The notes under the pieces: generated by a model
What the model saw: the letters and a program-made list of their open reading frames with translations, nothing else
Databases searched by the model: none
What the model was told of the DNA's origin: nothing
Made by a program: the position numbers and the translations under genes
Source of the DNA: JAENZQ01 sp964553505
GTDB lineage: Bacteria > Bacillota > Clostridia > Peptostreptococcales > JAAYPU01
Direction: 5' to 3'
NCBI GenBank assembly: GCA_964553505.1
Contig: CAZKKX010000047.1
Coordinates: 1 to 16,100, forward strand
Length of the DNA: 16,100 nt
Shown: in pieces, positions 1 to 7,156 of the stretch
Position numbering within the stretch: the stretch's first letter is position 1
Layout of the letters: each line of letters opens with the position of its first letter

Positions 1-606
1 CATGCAGACCACTATAAAGGGATAGTATCTGTTATGGAAGAGATAAAAGTTAATAAAACTGCCATGTATAAAGAAAGCAGTGAACCAGGGGTGAAGGAGC
101 TTATTGTAAAATCTTGTAAAAATAATAATTCTGTGATTACATACCTTAAAAAGAATGATAAAATAAATATTCAGAAAGATATATTCTTTAAGGTGCTTCA
201 TCCGGAAGAAGGATATAATAATAAAGAAGAAAATAATAATTCGCTGGTACTGCTTCTTGATTATCAAGGGCATAAAATTCTGTTTACGGGCGATATAGAA
301 GAGGAAGCAGAATACGTACTTGTAAAAGGAAATATTGATCTACAATCGAGGGTATTAAAAGTACCCCACCATGGAAGCAAGACGTCCAGTACAGAGGCTT
401 TGATAGAAAAGGTTAACCCTGAAGCAGCCGTTATTTCTGTTGGGAATAATTCTTTTGGGCATCCGGCACAGGAAGTTATAAACAGATATAAAGATGAGGG
501 TGTCAGGGTGTTTAGAACAGACAAAGATGGTGCGGTTCTTATTGATATTCAAAAAAAGCATATCTTTATTAAAACTATGATGGAGGGGGAGAGGTATGAG
601 TTATAA
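1..606 (+). CDS. comEC: ComEC/Rec2 competence protein, C-terminal part (5' end outside window)
   Basis: The frame is open from base 1, so this is the last 201 residues of a longer protein; the ATG at 34 is internal. The visible part is the metallo-beta-lactamase-like domain at the C-terminus of ComEC, the membrane channel that carries transforming DNA across the cytoplasmic membrane. It opens with HADH, the end of an HxHxDH-type metal motif. It continues with a 'SLVLLL..Q..KILFTGD' segment, then VPHHGSKTSS, and ends with the NSFGHP and VFRTDKDGAV strings typical of ComEC C-termini. The transmembrane competence domain would lie upstream of the window. The 3' end overlaps holA by 11 nt, which suggests co-transcription and coupled translation. 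ComEC followed by holA is a common Firmicutes arrangement. The call is firm for the domain and strong for ComEC because of the holA neighbour. Confidence 0.93.
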   Translation, partial: HADHYKGIVSVMEEIKVNKTAMYKESSEPGVKELIVKSCKNNNSVITYLKKNDKINIQKDIFFKVLHPEEGYNNKEENNNSLVLLLDYQGHKILFTGDIEEEAEYVLVKGNIDLQSRVLKVPHHGSKTSSTEALIEKVNPEAAVISVGNNSFGHPAQEVINRYKDEGVRVFRTDKDGAVLIDIQKKHIFIKTMMEGERYEL

Positions 607-1627
607 AGAATTCGTACAACACCCGAAAACAAAAGAGCCCTTGCAAGTATATATTTTTTTTGGAAAAGAAAGATATTTGATTAATTGGGCAATTGATGCC
701 TTAAAAGATAAATATATTACAACATCGCTATCAGATTTTAATTATGATAAAATGGACGGTACGGCAGTGAATTTTGGAGACATTGTTAGTATATGTGAAA
801 CTTTACCCATGATGTCAGATAGAAGAATGGTGGTACTGGATAATTTCCCTTTATTGGAAGGAGAAAAAGTCAGAAACTTTAGTGATGAAGATGAAAAACA
901 ATTTGTTAAATATCTGGAGCAGAATCCTTCTTACAATATTTTTGTTATAACAGGCGGAGAGAAGATAGATAAAAGAAAATCGCTGTATAAAAAATTTATT
1001 AAATCTGGCAGTATTTTTGAGTTTGCATTGCTTCAGCCGCCGGATCTTAAAAAATGGATATCAAAAAGATTCAAGCAAAACGGTAAAACAATCAGCAATG
1101 GAGTTTTGCAGACGCTTATAGAGGCAACCGGATATTATGATAAAGATTCAGATTATACGCTGTATAATTTTGAAAACGATATAAAAAAAATCTTGCATCT
1201 TATGGGAAATGAGCAGGAAGCCCAAGATGGGCACATTCTACAAACGGTAACAGGACATATTGAAAGGAACGTTTTTGACTTCGTTGAGGCGATAAGCAAC
1301 AATAAGAAGTCTGAAGCGCTAAAAGTACTAAATTTTGCATTGCTTTACGGAGAAGCGGAATATAGACTGCTGGCTCTGTTAAACAGACAATTTGAAAATT
1401 TGCTTCAGGTAAAAATATTTAAAGAAAATGGCAAGAATATACTTTATATACGAGAGAAACTTTCACTGCCGGATTTTGTAATTAGTAAATTGATTAAAGC
1501 ATCTAACGGGTTTTCTGTGGAAAGGTTAAGAAAAGCAAATATGAAGATCTGTGAAGCAGATAAAAATATAAAAACCGGAATTACGGACCCCAGACTGGCT
1601 TTAGAGCTGCTGGTCGCGGAAATATAA
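596..1627 (+). CDS. holA: DNA polymerase III subunit delta
   Basis: HolA is the delta subunit of the clamp loader, which opens the beta sliding clamp and helps load it on primed DNA. The 343-residue length matches the family. The N-terminus has the expected 'VYIFFGKERYLI' strand-helix with the degenerate P-loop position. It is followed by 'LPMMSDRRMVVLDNF', the usual segment after the first sheet, and by a C-terminal helical collar region ('LLALLNRQFENLLQVK', 'DPRLALELLVAEI'). The ATG lies inside the end of comEC, preceded by a purine-rich GGAGGGGGA at 582-590. In many Firmicutes holA is followed by rpsT; here a tandem repeat and a terminator follow instead. Confidence 0.93.
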   Translation: MSYKEFVQHPKTKEPLQVYIFFGKERYLINWAIDALKDKYITTSLSDFNYDKMDGTAVNFGDIVSICETLPMMSDRRMVVLDNFPLLEGEKVRNFSDEDEKQFVKYLEQNPSYNIFVITGGEKIDKRKSLYKKFIKSGSIFEFALLQPPDLKKWISKRFKQNGKTISNGVLQTLIEATGYYDKDSDYTLYNFENDIKKILHLMGNEQEAQDGHILQTVTGHIERNVFDFVEAISNNKKSEALKVLNFALLYGEAEYRLLALLNRQFENLLQVKIFKENGKNILYIREKLSLPDFVISKLIKASNGFSVERLRKANMKICEADKNIKTGITDPRLALELLVAEI

Positions 1628-1643
1628 ATAAGTGAAAGCAGTT

Positions 1644-1699
1644 TATGGAGTATGGAGTATAGATTATGGATTATGGAGTATAGATTATGGATTGTAGAT
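1644..1699 (+). repeat. Heptamer tandem repeat, eight units (TATRGAK family)
   Basis: Eight consecutive 7-bp units lie just after the holA stop codon: TATGGAG, TATGGAG, TATAGAT, TATGGAT, TATGGAG, TATAGAT, TATGGAT, TGTAGAT. Units 2-4 and 5-7 form a perfect 21-bp tandem duplication (1651-1671 and 1672-1692). The array is non-coding on the plus strand. The same heptamer recurs at 4153-4180. The repeat family is not one I can name. Confidence 0.9.
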
Positions 1700-1709
1700 T
1701 CGGGTAAGT

Positions 1710-1754
1710 GAAAGTGTAAGGACAGCCCTTGCGGCTGTCCGCACTTTCTTTTTG
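1710..1754 (+). terminator. Rho-independent terminator after holA
   Basis: The inner stem is GGACAGCC (1720-1727) with GGCTGTCC (1733-1740) around a 5-nt loop. The outer stem is GAAAGTG (1710-1716) with CACTTTC (1742-1748), separated by a small asymmetric internal loop. A CTTTTTG run follows on the plus strand. It ends the comEC-holA unit. Confidence 0.9.
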
Positions 1755-1805
1755 TCATTGTCTCCGTCATTTTAATACATATGATTGTATGGCGGAATTT
1801 TCATG

Positions 1806-1834
1806 TTCTCATAAAGCGGTATATGTGTTAAAAT
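1806..1834 (+). promoter_or_regulatory. Candidate promoter for the HD-domain gene
   Basis: TTCTCA (1806-1811) and TAAAAT (1829-1834) are spaced by 17 bp. A TG one base before the -10 box makes it an extended -10. It lies after the holA terminator and about 50 bp before the HD-domain start codon. The -35 match is only moderate. Confidence 0.4.
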
Positions 1835-1884
1835 ACATAATGATAAATGTAACTGATTAAGTAAGGGTTGAGAAAGGAAAGAGA

Positions 1885-2376
1885 ATGGAAAAATATTGCG
1901 AGGAGTTCATGATAATTGCTAATCCAATTATTAATCACGAAATATATACAAAAATGAAATATATAAAACATCATAATGAAAGCGTATATGAGCATTGTTT
2001 GGACACGGCATACATGTCCTATAAAATTTCTAAAAAAATGAGGCTGGATTATGTATCGGCAACAAGAGGGTGTTTATTACATGATTTTTATTTATATAAA
2101 TTCAAAAAAGGAAAAGGGATAAGCTTTTTCTCAGCACCTTTTTCCCATGCTAAGAATCATCCTTTGATCGCTCTTGAGAATGCAGGCAAATATTTCAGGC
2201 TCAACCATAAGGAGAAGGATATTATTAAAAACCATATGTTTCCAATACGTGTTCCAAGAAGCAGAGAAGCATGGATCGTAACTTTTGTGGATAAATTTCT
2301 GGCAGTATATGAGTATAGCACAAGAGCCAAAAATAGGATTATCAGTAAAGATGATGTTATATTTAATGAGGTGTAA
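1885..2376 (+). CDS. HD-domain metal-dependent phosphohydrolase-like protein
   Basis: This 163-residue protein is essentially a bare HD domain. The metal-ligand pattern is visible: H37 in YEHCLDTA, H66-D67 in CLLHDF, H92 in NHP, H117 in IKNHMFP and D136 in FVDKF. These are the positions expected in the HD superfamily, whose members hydrolyse nucleotides, cyclic nucleotides or other phosphate esters. No partner domain (GGDEF, response regulator, RelA) is present, so the substrate cannot be predicted. The ATG at 1885 is preceded by an AAGGAAAG purine stretch. The gene is monocistronic: a terminator lies before it and two hairpins after it. Small stand-alone HD proteins of this size are common and mostly uncharacterised in Clostridia. 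Confidence 0.82.
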   Translation: MEKYCEEFMIIANPIINHEIYTKMKYIKHHNESVYEHCLDTAYMSYKISKKMRLDYVSATRGCLLHDFYLYKFKKGKGISFFSAPFSHAKNHPLIALENAGKYFRLNHKEKDIIKNHMFPIRVPRSREAWIVTFVDKFLAVYEYSTRAKNRIISKDDVIFNEV

Positions 2377-2420
2377 CAGAAATATAATCCGTCACTTTAA
2401 GAACAATAGAAAAAGATTTT

Positions 2421-2444
2421 AGGAAGATTTGATTGAATCTTCCT
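2421..2444 (+). other. Inverted repeat downstream of the HD-domain gene
   Basis: A perfect 9-bp stem, AGGAAGATT / AATCTTCCT, with a 6-nt loop. No T run follows on the plus strand, so it is not a canonical terminator itself. It sits 20 bp before a second hairpin that does have a T run and may protect the 3' end of the mRNA. Confidence 0.6.
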
Positions 2445-2464
2445 GAAATAAACAAAATTAATTT

Positions 2465-2493
2465 AAGCAGAGTCAGGAGATTCTGCTTTTTTT
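2465..2493 (+). terminator. Rho-independent terminator after the HD-domain gene
   Basis: The stem is AAGCAGA (2465-2471) with TCTGCTT (2482-2488) around a 10-nt loop, running straight into a seven-T run. It separates the HD-domain gene from the Rieske oxidoreductase. Confidence 0.8.
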
Positions 2494-2622
2494 ATCATAA
2501 TGAGTTTTTACCGTAAAGAAGGTTTTTAAAAAATGAAATATCTGCTTCATTATTCTCCGATTTTGAATAAATAATAAGATAAGTCAAAAAATAGGATTAA
2601 AAATTAAAGGAGAACAGAACAT

Positions 2623-4146
2623 ATGAAAGCAGATGTACATAATTCTTATTGGCAGGATACGGCAGACATAAGGGTCTTTGAGCCGCTTAAAAACAATATG
2701 GAAGTAGATACATTGGTAATAGGGGGAGGTATTGTCGGAATCACGACTGCTTATTTTTTGACAAAAAAAGGCGTTAAAACCGCTGTTGTGGATGGAAGTA
2801 CAATAGAGAAAAATACAACAGCTAAAACGACTGCTAAAATAACATATCAACATGGAGCGATTTATAATGATTTAATTTCCGGCGTGGGAAAAGAAAAAGC
2901 ATATCAGTACTATGATGCCAATAAAAAAGCAATTGTACTGATTAATAATATTATAAAAGAGCATAACATATCCTGTGATTATAAAACACAAACTGCATAT
3001 TTGTATGCCGCAAAAGAAAATGAGATGAAAAAGCTTGAAAAGGAAAGAGAAGCATATGAAAAATTAGGAATGGATTATACCTATACAAAAGAAACTAAGT
3101 TACCTTTTAAGGTAATAGGTGCTTTGGGAATTAAGAATCAAGGGCAGTTTCATCCAATAAAATACATATATGCATTGACCAAAATCCTTGAAGATTCAGA
3201 CTGCAAAATTTTTGAAAATACATGTGTTCTTGATGTGCTGGGAGATAAGCCTCCATTTAAAGTTATTACAGAATATAGTGAGATAAAGTGCCAAAATGTA
3301 GTTATGGCATGCCATTATCCATTCTTTAAAGATGGCAGACACGGTATGTATTTTCTCAGAGTATACCAATCAAGATCATATGTCTTTGGAGTAAGGAATA
3401 ATTCAAAGCCCTTTGAGGGTATGTATATAAATATAAATGATCCCATCTATTCATTAAGATATCAATTTGATGATAGAGGGGCATTGCTTCTTTTGGGAGG
3501 AGGCAATCACAGAACAGCGGAAAAAGAAGATGAAAGGGATTCATATAATGAACTAAGAAGCTTTTGCAATAAGAATTTCCCAAATTCTAATATTGAATAT
3601 ATTTGGTCAAATCAGGACTGCATGACACTGGACGATATACCATATATTGGGCAAATGTCTTCAAATATACCGGGAATATATGTGGCAACAGGATTTAAAA
3701 AATGGGGAATGACTTCAGGCACTATTGCAGCAAAGATAATCAGTAATTTGATTTTGAAAGATAAAGGTCATGATTTAGAGGTATTTTTGCCATCAAGATT
3801 CAATGTAATTGATTCAACTAAAAATTTTATTATAAATGGATTAGAAGTTGCTGAAAGCTTTATCATGAGATTACTACCCATTGAATTAGAAGAATTGGAA
3901 GAAGTGTCAGAAGGGGAAGGAAAAATTATTGAATATAAGGGAAGTAAAATTGGTGTTTACAGAGATGTAGACAAATATAATGCTATTATTCCCAATTGTA
4001 CACATATGGGGTGTATATTGAAGTTTAATCACGCAGAAAAATCATGGGATTGTACATGTCATGGATCCAGGTTTGATATTTATGGGAATGTAATAGAAGG
4101 TCCGGCGACGCAACCTCTTAAGAAGGTGGAAATTAAGAAAGAGTAG
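2623..4146 (+). CDS. FAD-dependent oxidoreductase with C-terminal Rieske [2Fe-2S] domain (YhfW-like)
   Basis: At 507 residues this matches the size and layout of Bacillus YhfW. The N-terminal DAO-type flavin domain has a dinucleotide-binding GGGIVG at 34-39 after a beta strand (DTLVIGGG). A late FAD-contact region, 'IPGIYVATGFKKWGMTSG', lies near residues 345-370. After a helical linker, the last 50 residues form a Rieske cluster-binding module. C459-T-H461 and C477-T-C-H480 supply the cluster ligands, and C464 and C479 sit where bc1-type Rieske proteins carry the stabilising disulfide. The expected job is electron transfer between a flavin-bound substrate and the 2Fe-2S centre; the substrate is unknown. 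AAAGGAGA at 2606-2613 fixes the start. No signal peptide is seen, so it is probably cytoplasmic. It converges with tetR across a gap filled by the heptamer repeat. Confidence 0.88.
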   Translation: MKADVHNSYWQDTADIRVFEPLKNNMEVDTLVIGGGIVGITTAYFLTKKGVKTAVVDGSTIEKNTTAKTTAKITYQHGAIYNDLISGVGKEKAYQYYDANKKAIVLINNIIKEHNISCDYKTQTAYLYAAKENEMKKLEKEREAYEKLGMDYTYTKETKLPFKVIGALGIKNQGQFHPIKYIYALTKILEDSDCKIFENTCVLDVLGDKPPFKVITEYSEIKCQNVVMACHYPFFKDGRHGMYFLRVYQSRSYVFGVRNNSKPFEGMYININDPIYSLRYQFDDRGALLLLGGGNHRTAEKEDERDSYNELRSFCNKNFPNSNIEYIWSNQDCMTLDDIPYIGQMSSNIPGIYVATGFKKWGMTSGTIAAKIISNLILKDKGHDLEVFLPSRFNVIDSTKNFIINGLEVAESFIMRLLPIELEELEEVSEGEGKIIEYKGSKIGVYRDVDKYNAIIPNCTHMGCILKFNHAEKSWDCTCHGSRFDIYGNVIEGPATQPLKKVEIKKE

Positions 4147-4152
4147 TGGAAG

Positions 4153-4180
4153 TATGGAGTATAGAGTATAGAGTATGGAG
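4153..4180 (+). repeat. Heptamer tandem repeat, second array (four units)
   Basis: Four units, TATGGAG, TATAGAG, TATAGAG, TATGGAG, preceded by a degenerate unit, fill most of the 39-bp gap between the oxidoreductase stop and the tetR stop. The period and consensus are the same as at 1644-1699. No hairpin terminator is seen in this convergent gap. Confidence 0.85.
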
Positions 4181-4185
4181 TTCTT

Positions 4186-4821
4186 TTATGTTTCCTGATT
4201 ATTGTTTGGGCTCTTTATTCCGTTTTTTAAAATATCAATCATATCATCTGTTAGTTTATGAAATTCATGAATTTTTTCTTTATCATTAGTTTTAAAATAA
4301 ATCTCTGCCATTGAAAAATTTAAGTGGACCAAAAGGTAGGTTGCAAGATCCAAGTTAATGTTTTTTTTCACATTCCCGTTTGCTTGTCCCTGTATGATAA
4401 GCTGTTTCATGAAATTGTGTGCTTTTTCTTCCATTTCAATGTATATTTTTTTTCTAAGGGCATCATTTTTATATAATTTAGCTCCAATAGCAAAAAATTT
4501 AGGGTTTTCTATTCCAAAACTAACGCCTTTTTCAAATAATGCTTTTAAATATATAAAAAAATCCATATTAGTTTTTTTAAGTATGTCGCATTTTGAAAAA
4601 TATTCCATTTTTTTTGCTGCTATATGGTCCGTTACATAACTGAAAAGGTCCAGTTTATCATTAAAATATTGGTAAAAGCTTCCTTTGGCAATATTTGCTT
4701 TATCAACAATTCTGTTTATACTTGCAGAGTTATAATCATACTCGGCAAATTCATCGATGGCACTATGAAGAATGTTTTTCTTTTTAGATTCGGATAAATT
4801 AAAAAACGTTTGTTTAGGCAT
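4186..4821 (-). CDS. TetR/AcrR-family transcriptional regulator
   Basis: A 211-residue one-component regulator. The N-terminal TetR DNA-binding domain is clear: a first helix 'KKKNILHSAIDEFAE', then the helix-turn-helix 'ASINRIVDKANIAKGSFYQYF' with 'FNDKLDLF' following (about residues 12-60). The C-terminal about 150 residues are an all-helical ligand-binding and dimer domain with no recognisable ligand class. I chose the ATG at 4821 (MPKQTF...) because GGAGTGA precedes it by a proper distance; an upstream in-frame ATG at 4845 has no such site and would lie in the operator region. Two palindromes in its promoter point to autoregulation. Possible targets are the divergent thioredoxin lipoprotein or the nearby MATE exporter; this is inference. 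Confidence 0.9.
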   Translation of the reverse strand: MPKQTFFNLSESKKKNILHSAIDEFAEYDYNSASINRIVDKANIAKGSFYQYFNDKLDLFSYVTDHIAAKKMEYFSKCDILKKTNMDFFIYLKALFEKGVSFGIENPKFFAIGAKLYKNDALRKKIYIEMEEKAHNFMKQLIIQGQANGNVKKNINLDLATYLLVHLNFSMAEIYFKTNDKEKIHEFHKLTDDMIDILKNGIKSPNNNQET

Positions 4822-4843
4822 AATGGTCACTCCATCCATATAC

Positions 4844-4859
4844 ATGACTTTGAAGTCAT
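4844..4859. promoter_or_regulatory. Palindrome downstream of the tetR -10 box (candidate operator 2)
   Basis: ATGACTT TG AAGTCAT is a 7-bp perfect inverted repeat with a 2-bp spacer. It covers the expected transcription start of tetR and lies 18 bp, centre to centre, from the second palindrome at 4862-4877. This arrangement would suit a dimer pair of the regulator. Confidence 0.6.
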
Positions 4860-4886
4860 ATTACCATTAGAATGGTATAAAGTCAA
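4858..4886 (-). promoter_or_regulatory. Promoter of tetR
   Basis: On the minus strand, TTGACT (4881-4886) and TAATAT (4858-4863) are spaced by 17 bp, about 40 bp before the chosen start codon. The spacer is almost entirely occupied by the palindrome at 4862-4877. Confidence 0.65.
4862..4877. promoter_or_regulatory. Palindrome in the tetR promoter spacer (candidate operator 1)
   Basis: TACCATT AG AATGGTA, again 7-bp arms with a 2-bp spacer, is placed between -35 and -10 of the tetR promoter. Size and position are what is expected for a TetR-family operator; assignment to this regulator is by proximity. Confidence 0.65.
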
Positions 4887-4988
4887 GTTTCATTAATAAA
4901 AAAGAAGAATAAATGTTAAAAATGCAGTATTCGGGGAATATATATATAATAAAAGTTTTTACTAAAACTATAGAAAGGAATAGTATAA

Positions 4989-5546
4989 ATGAAAAGAAAT
5001 CTATTGTTGCTGTTTGTGATAGTATCTTTCATTATGCTTTCAGCATGCAATTTTAATGAAATTGAAACCCCTCCTGGTGAAGAAACACCTACAGAAGAAA
5101 TAAATGTAAATAAATTACCGGATTTTGAAGGAACAGATTTATATGGAAACACTGTAACACAAGAAATATTTTATGATTATTCTCTTACTATGGTGAATAT
5201 ATGGGGTACTTTTTGTAATCCATGCATAGAAGAAATGCCGGACCTTGCACAATTGCATCAGGAAATTCTAAACGAAGATATAAATATTGTGGGCATATTG
5301 GTTGATGTTTCTGAAGAGAATAATAAGGATTTTGCCATTGAAATAACTGAAAGTTATAATGTAGAATTCACAAATATAATACCGGACGATAATCTTTTAG
5401 ACTATTTATCTGAAATTTTAGTGGGCGTTCCTACATCATTATTTATAGATAAAGAAGGAAATATTATTGGCGAACCTGTAATAGGTGCAAGAGGAAAAGA
5501 TGATTACAAACAGATTATTTTTCAAAGGGTCGAAGAGTTTGAGTAA
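4989..5546 (+). CDS. TlpA-like thioredoxin-fold lipoprotein
   Basis: A 185-residue exported thiol-disulfide protein. A lipoprotein signal peptide is clear: MKRN, then a hydrophobic stretch, then the lipobox LSAC with C20 as the lipidated residue. A Pro/Glu/Thr-rich linker (residues 25-40) leads to a thioredoxin/AhpC-TSA-like fold. The redox motif is C76-N-P-C79 in WGTFCNPC, and the cis-proline loop is GVPTS with P148. It should sit on the outer face of the membrane and reduce or oxidise extracytoplasmic thiols. No CcdA-type membrane electron donor is adjacent. The ATG has AAAGGA nine bases upstream, and a TATAAT at 4945-4950 is a plausible -10 box without a convincing -35. It is divergent from tetR, which may control it. 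Confidence 0.88.
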   Translation: MKRNLLLLFVIVSFIMLSACNFNEIETPPGEETPTEEINVNKLPDFEGTDLYGNTVTQEIFYDYSLTMVNIWGTFCNPCIEEMPDLAQLHQEILNEDINIVGILVDVSEENNKDFAIEITESYNVEFTNIIPDDNLLDYLSEILVGVPTSLFIDKEGNIIGEPVIGARGKDDYKQIIFQRVEEFE

Positions 5547-5566
5547 TTTTTTGTGTTGTAAAATCA

Positions 5567-6931
5567 TTACATAGAATGAATTATATTGTTTATCCATTTT
5601 TTTGATTTTAATCGTTTATAACAGATAATACCTTTAATGATTTCCTCAAAAGTTGCAGCGATTACTACCAAGTATAAAGGTAATTTCAGAACTAAGGCGC
5701 TGAAAAAGACCAGAGGGACACCAACTAGCCATACGGTTGCGACTTCCGTATACATGGCAAATTTGGTATCTCCCCCACCGCGGAAGACCCCGATAATATT
5801 GATGCCGCTGAAAAGCTTCAGCCACATGAAACAACCATAAATTGAAAGAATAACAGTTGCATACTGTCTGCCTTCCGGAGTAAAGTTAAAAAGCTTTACA
5901 ATAAGGGGTGAAAAGATAATCAAAAAAATTCCTGAAAGGATTCCTGAAACGATTCCGATTTTTAGCAATTTGCATGCAACGTCGTAAGCTGATGCTTCGC
6001 TTTTTCTACCCAAATCTTTACCGATCATAACTAATGCGGCGTCACCTATGCTGAAAATAGCCATAATGAATATAAAATGGACGGTATTGCTCACTTGAAG
6101 TGCTGCATACTCTGTTGTGCCCATATGTCCGTATATAACACCATAGGATGCCATTCCTAATCCCCAGAGGACTTCATTGGCAACAACAGGAAAAGCAGTT
6201 TTAAGAATGCGTTTTGCAAAATCTGAGGAAAATGAAAATAAATCTGAAATCTTGCCTCTTACAATATTTCCTTTGATATATATAAAGTACAGAATCAGTA
6301 CCATTTCAAATAATCTTGAAATCAATGTCCCAATAGCGGCACCTTTAACGCCCATAGGTTCAAATCCCAATTTACCAAATATCAAGACGTAATTCAAAAC
6401 CGTGTTGATAAGAAATGCGTAAGCACTGATTTTCATTGGAAGCTTTGTCTGCTCTGTTATTTTCAGAACTGCGGCATGTGAGATAGTAATGGCCATTAGG
6501 ATAAACGTGAAAGATACAATGGTTAGATATTCTTCGCCGTACCGGATGACGGCAGGGTCTTTTGAAAAAAGCAAAATGACTTTATCAGGAAAGAAAAAGG
6601 AGCCAAGAAAAAAGATCGTGCTTGAAAGAATGGTAAAAAATAAAGAAAAACCCAACACTTTCTTTATGTTTATCAGGTCCTTAATCCCCCAGAACTGAGC
6701 AATATAAGCACCGGCACCGCTTGTAAATCCAAACAAAAGAGAAGTGAACACGAAAAAAAGCTGATTTGCCATACCAACTGCAGAAAATTCAGCTTCGCCT
6801 AATTGTCCAATCATAATATTGTCTACCAGATTCAAAGAAGATGTAATAAGCCCTTGTAGTGCGATGGGAACAGCAATATGAACCAAGGTAGAATAAAGTG
6901 CTTTGTTTTCCTTATACTTTATGCTTACCAT
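5567..6931 (-). CDS. MATE-family multidrug/toxic compound efflux transporter
   Basis: About 454 residues with roughly 12 hydrophobic helices in two similar halves, the normal size for MATE proteins, which export cationic drugs or metabolites using Na+ or H+ gradients. Family marks include the early 'NLVDNIMIGQLGEAEFSAVGMANQ' region (TM1-TM2), the mid-protein 'NEVLWGLGMASYGVIYGHMG' opening the second half, and 'GVFRGGGDTKFAMYTEV' in the second half. ATGATG gives two possible starts; I prefer the second (6931) because GAGGG is too close to the first (6934). It converges with the thioredoxin lipoprotein, with a 20-bp gap and no obvious terminator. Substrate cannot be told from sequence. Confidence 0.92.
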   Translation of the reverse strand: MVSIKYKENKALYSTLVHIAVPIALQGLITSSLNLVDNIMIGQLGEAEFSAVGMANQLFFVFTSLLFGFTSGAGAYIAQFWGIKDLINIKKVLGFSLFFTILSSTIFFLGSFFFPDKVILLFSKDPAVIRYGEEYLTIVSFTFILMAITISHAAVLKITEQTKLPMKISAYAFLINTVLNYVLIFGKLGFEPMGVKGAAIGTLISRLFEMVLILYFIYIKGNIVRGKISDLFSFSSDFAKRILKTAFPVVANEVLWGLGMASYGVIYGHMGTTEYAALQVSNTVHFIFIMAIFSIGDAALVMIGKDLGRKSEASAYDVACKLLKIGIVSGILSGIFLIIFSPLIVKLFNFTPEGRQYATVILSIYGCFMWLKLFSGINIIGVFRGGGDTKFAMYTEVATVWLVGVPLVFFSALVLKLPLYLVVIAATFEEIIKGIICYKRLKSKKWINNIIHSM

Positions 6932-6959
6932 CATGTCCCTCTTTTTCTAAAGTGCACTT

Positions 6960-6991
6960 ATTATAGTAGAACAGTTTTAAGCATTTGTCAA
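6960..6991 (-). promoter_or_regulatory. Promoter of the MATE gene
   Basis: On the minus strand a consensus TTGACA (6986-6991) is followed after 17 bp by TACTAT (6963-6968), with an overlapping TATAAT at 6960-6965 (20-bp spacing). It lies about 30 bp upstream of the start codon. Confidence 0.65.
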
Positions 6992-7053
6992 TAATTAGGT
7001 TAATAATTGGATATCAGATAAAGTAGTTAAAATAGCTCAAATTGCTTTCTTTG

Positions 7054-7062
7054 TGGTATAAT
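7054..7062 (+). promoter_or_regulatory. Extended -10 promoter for the cupin gene
   Basis: TGGTATAAT gives a perfect -10 hexamer with the TGn extension and no good -35. It implies a 5' UTR of about 90 nt before the cupin, which contains an imperfect palindrome at 7093-7109 (CAGCGTAA / TTACGGCTG). Confidence 0.5.
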
Positions 7063-7156
7063 TCTATTGGAGCATATGTTTGTTAATTCCTACAGCGTAA
7101 TTACGGCTGGTGAATGAAAAATTAGCAAGTCTTAATTTTAAAAAAGAGGTGATGAA

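Noticed and set aside
1644..1699. CRISPR-like array
   Set aside because: The units are 7 bp, contiguous and without spacers, and no cas genes are present.
1444..1770. Minus-strand open frame with repeated 'IHNLYS' units
   Set aside because: The repeated peptide is just the translation of the heptamer DNA repeat, and the rest is antisense to holA and crosses the terminator.
2532..2551. AATGAA / TTCATT inverted repeat upstream of the Rieske oxidoreductase as an operator
   Set aside because: Only six AT-rich base pairs with an 8-nt loop and no placed promoter; easily due to chance in this composition.
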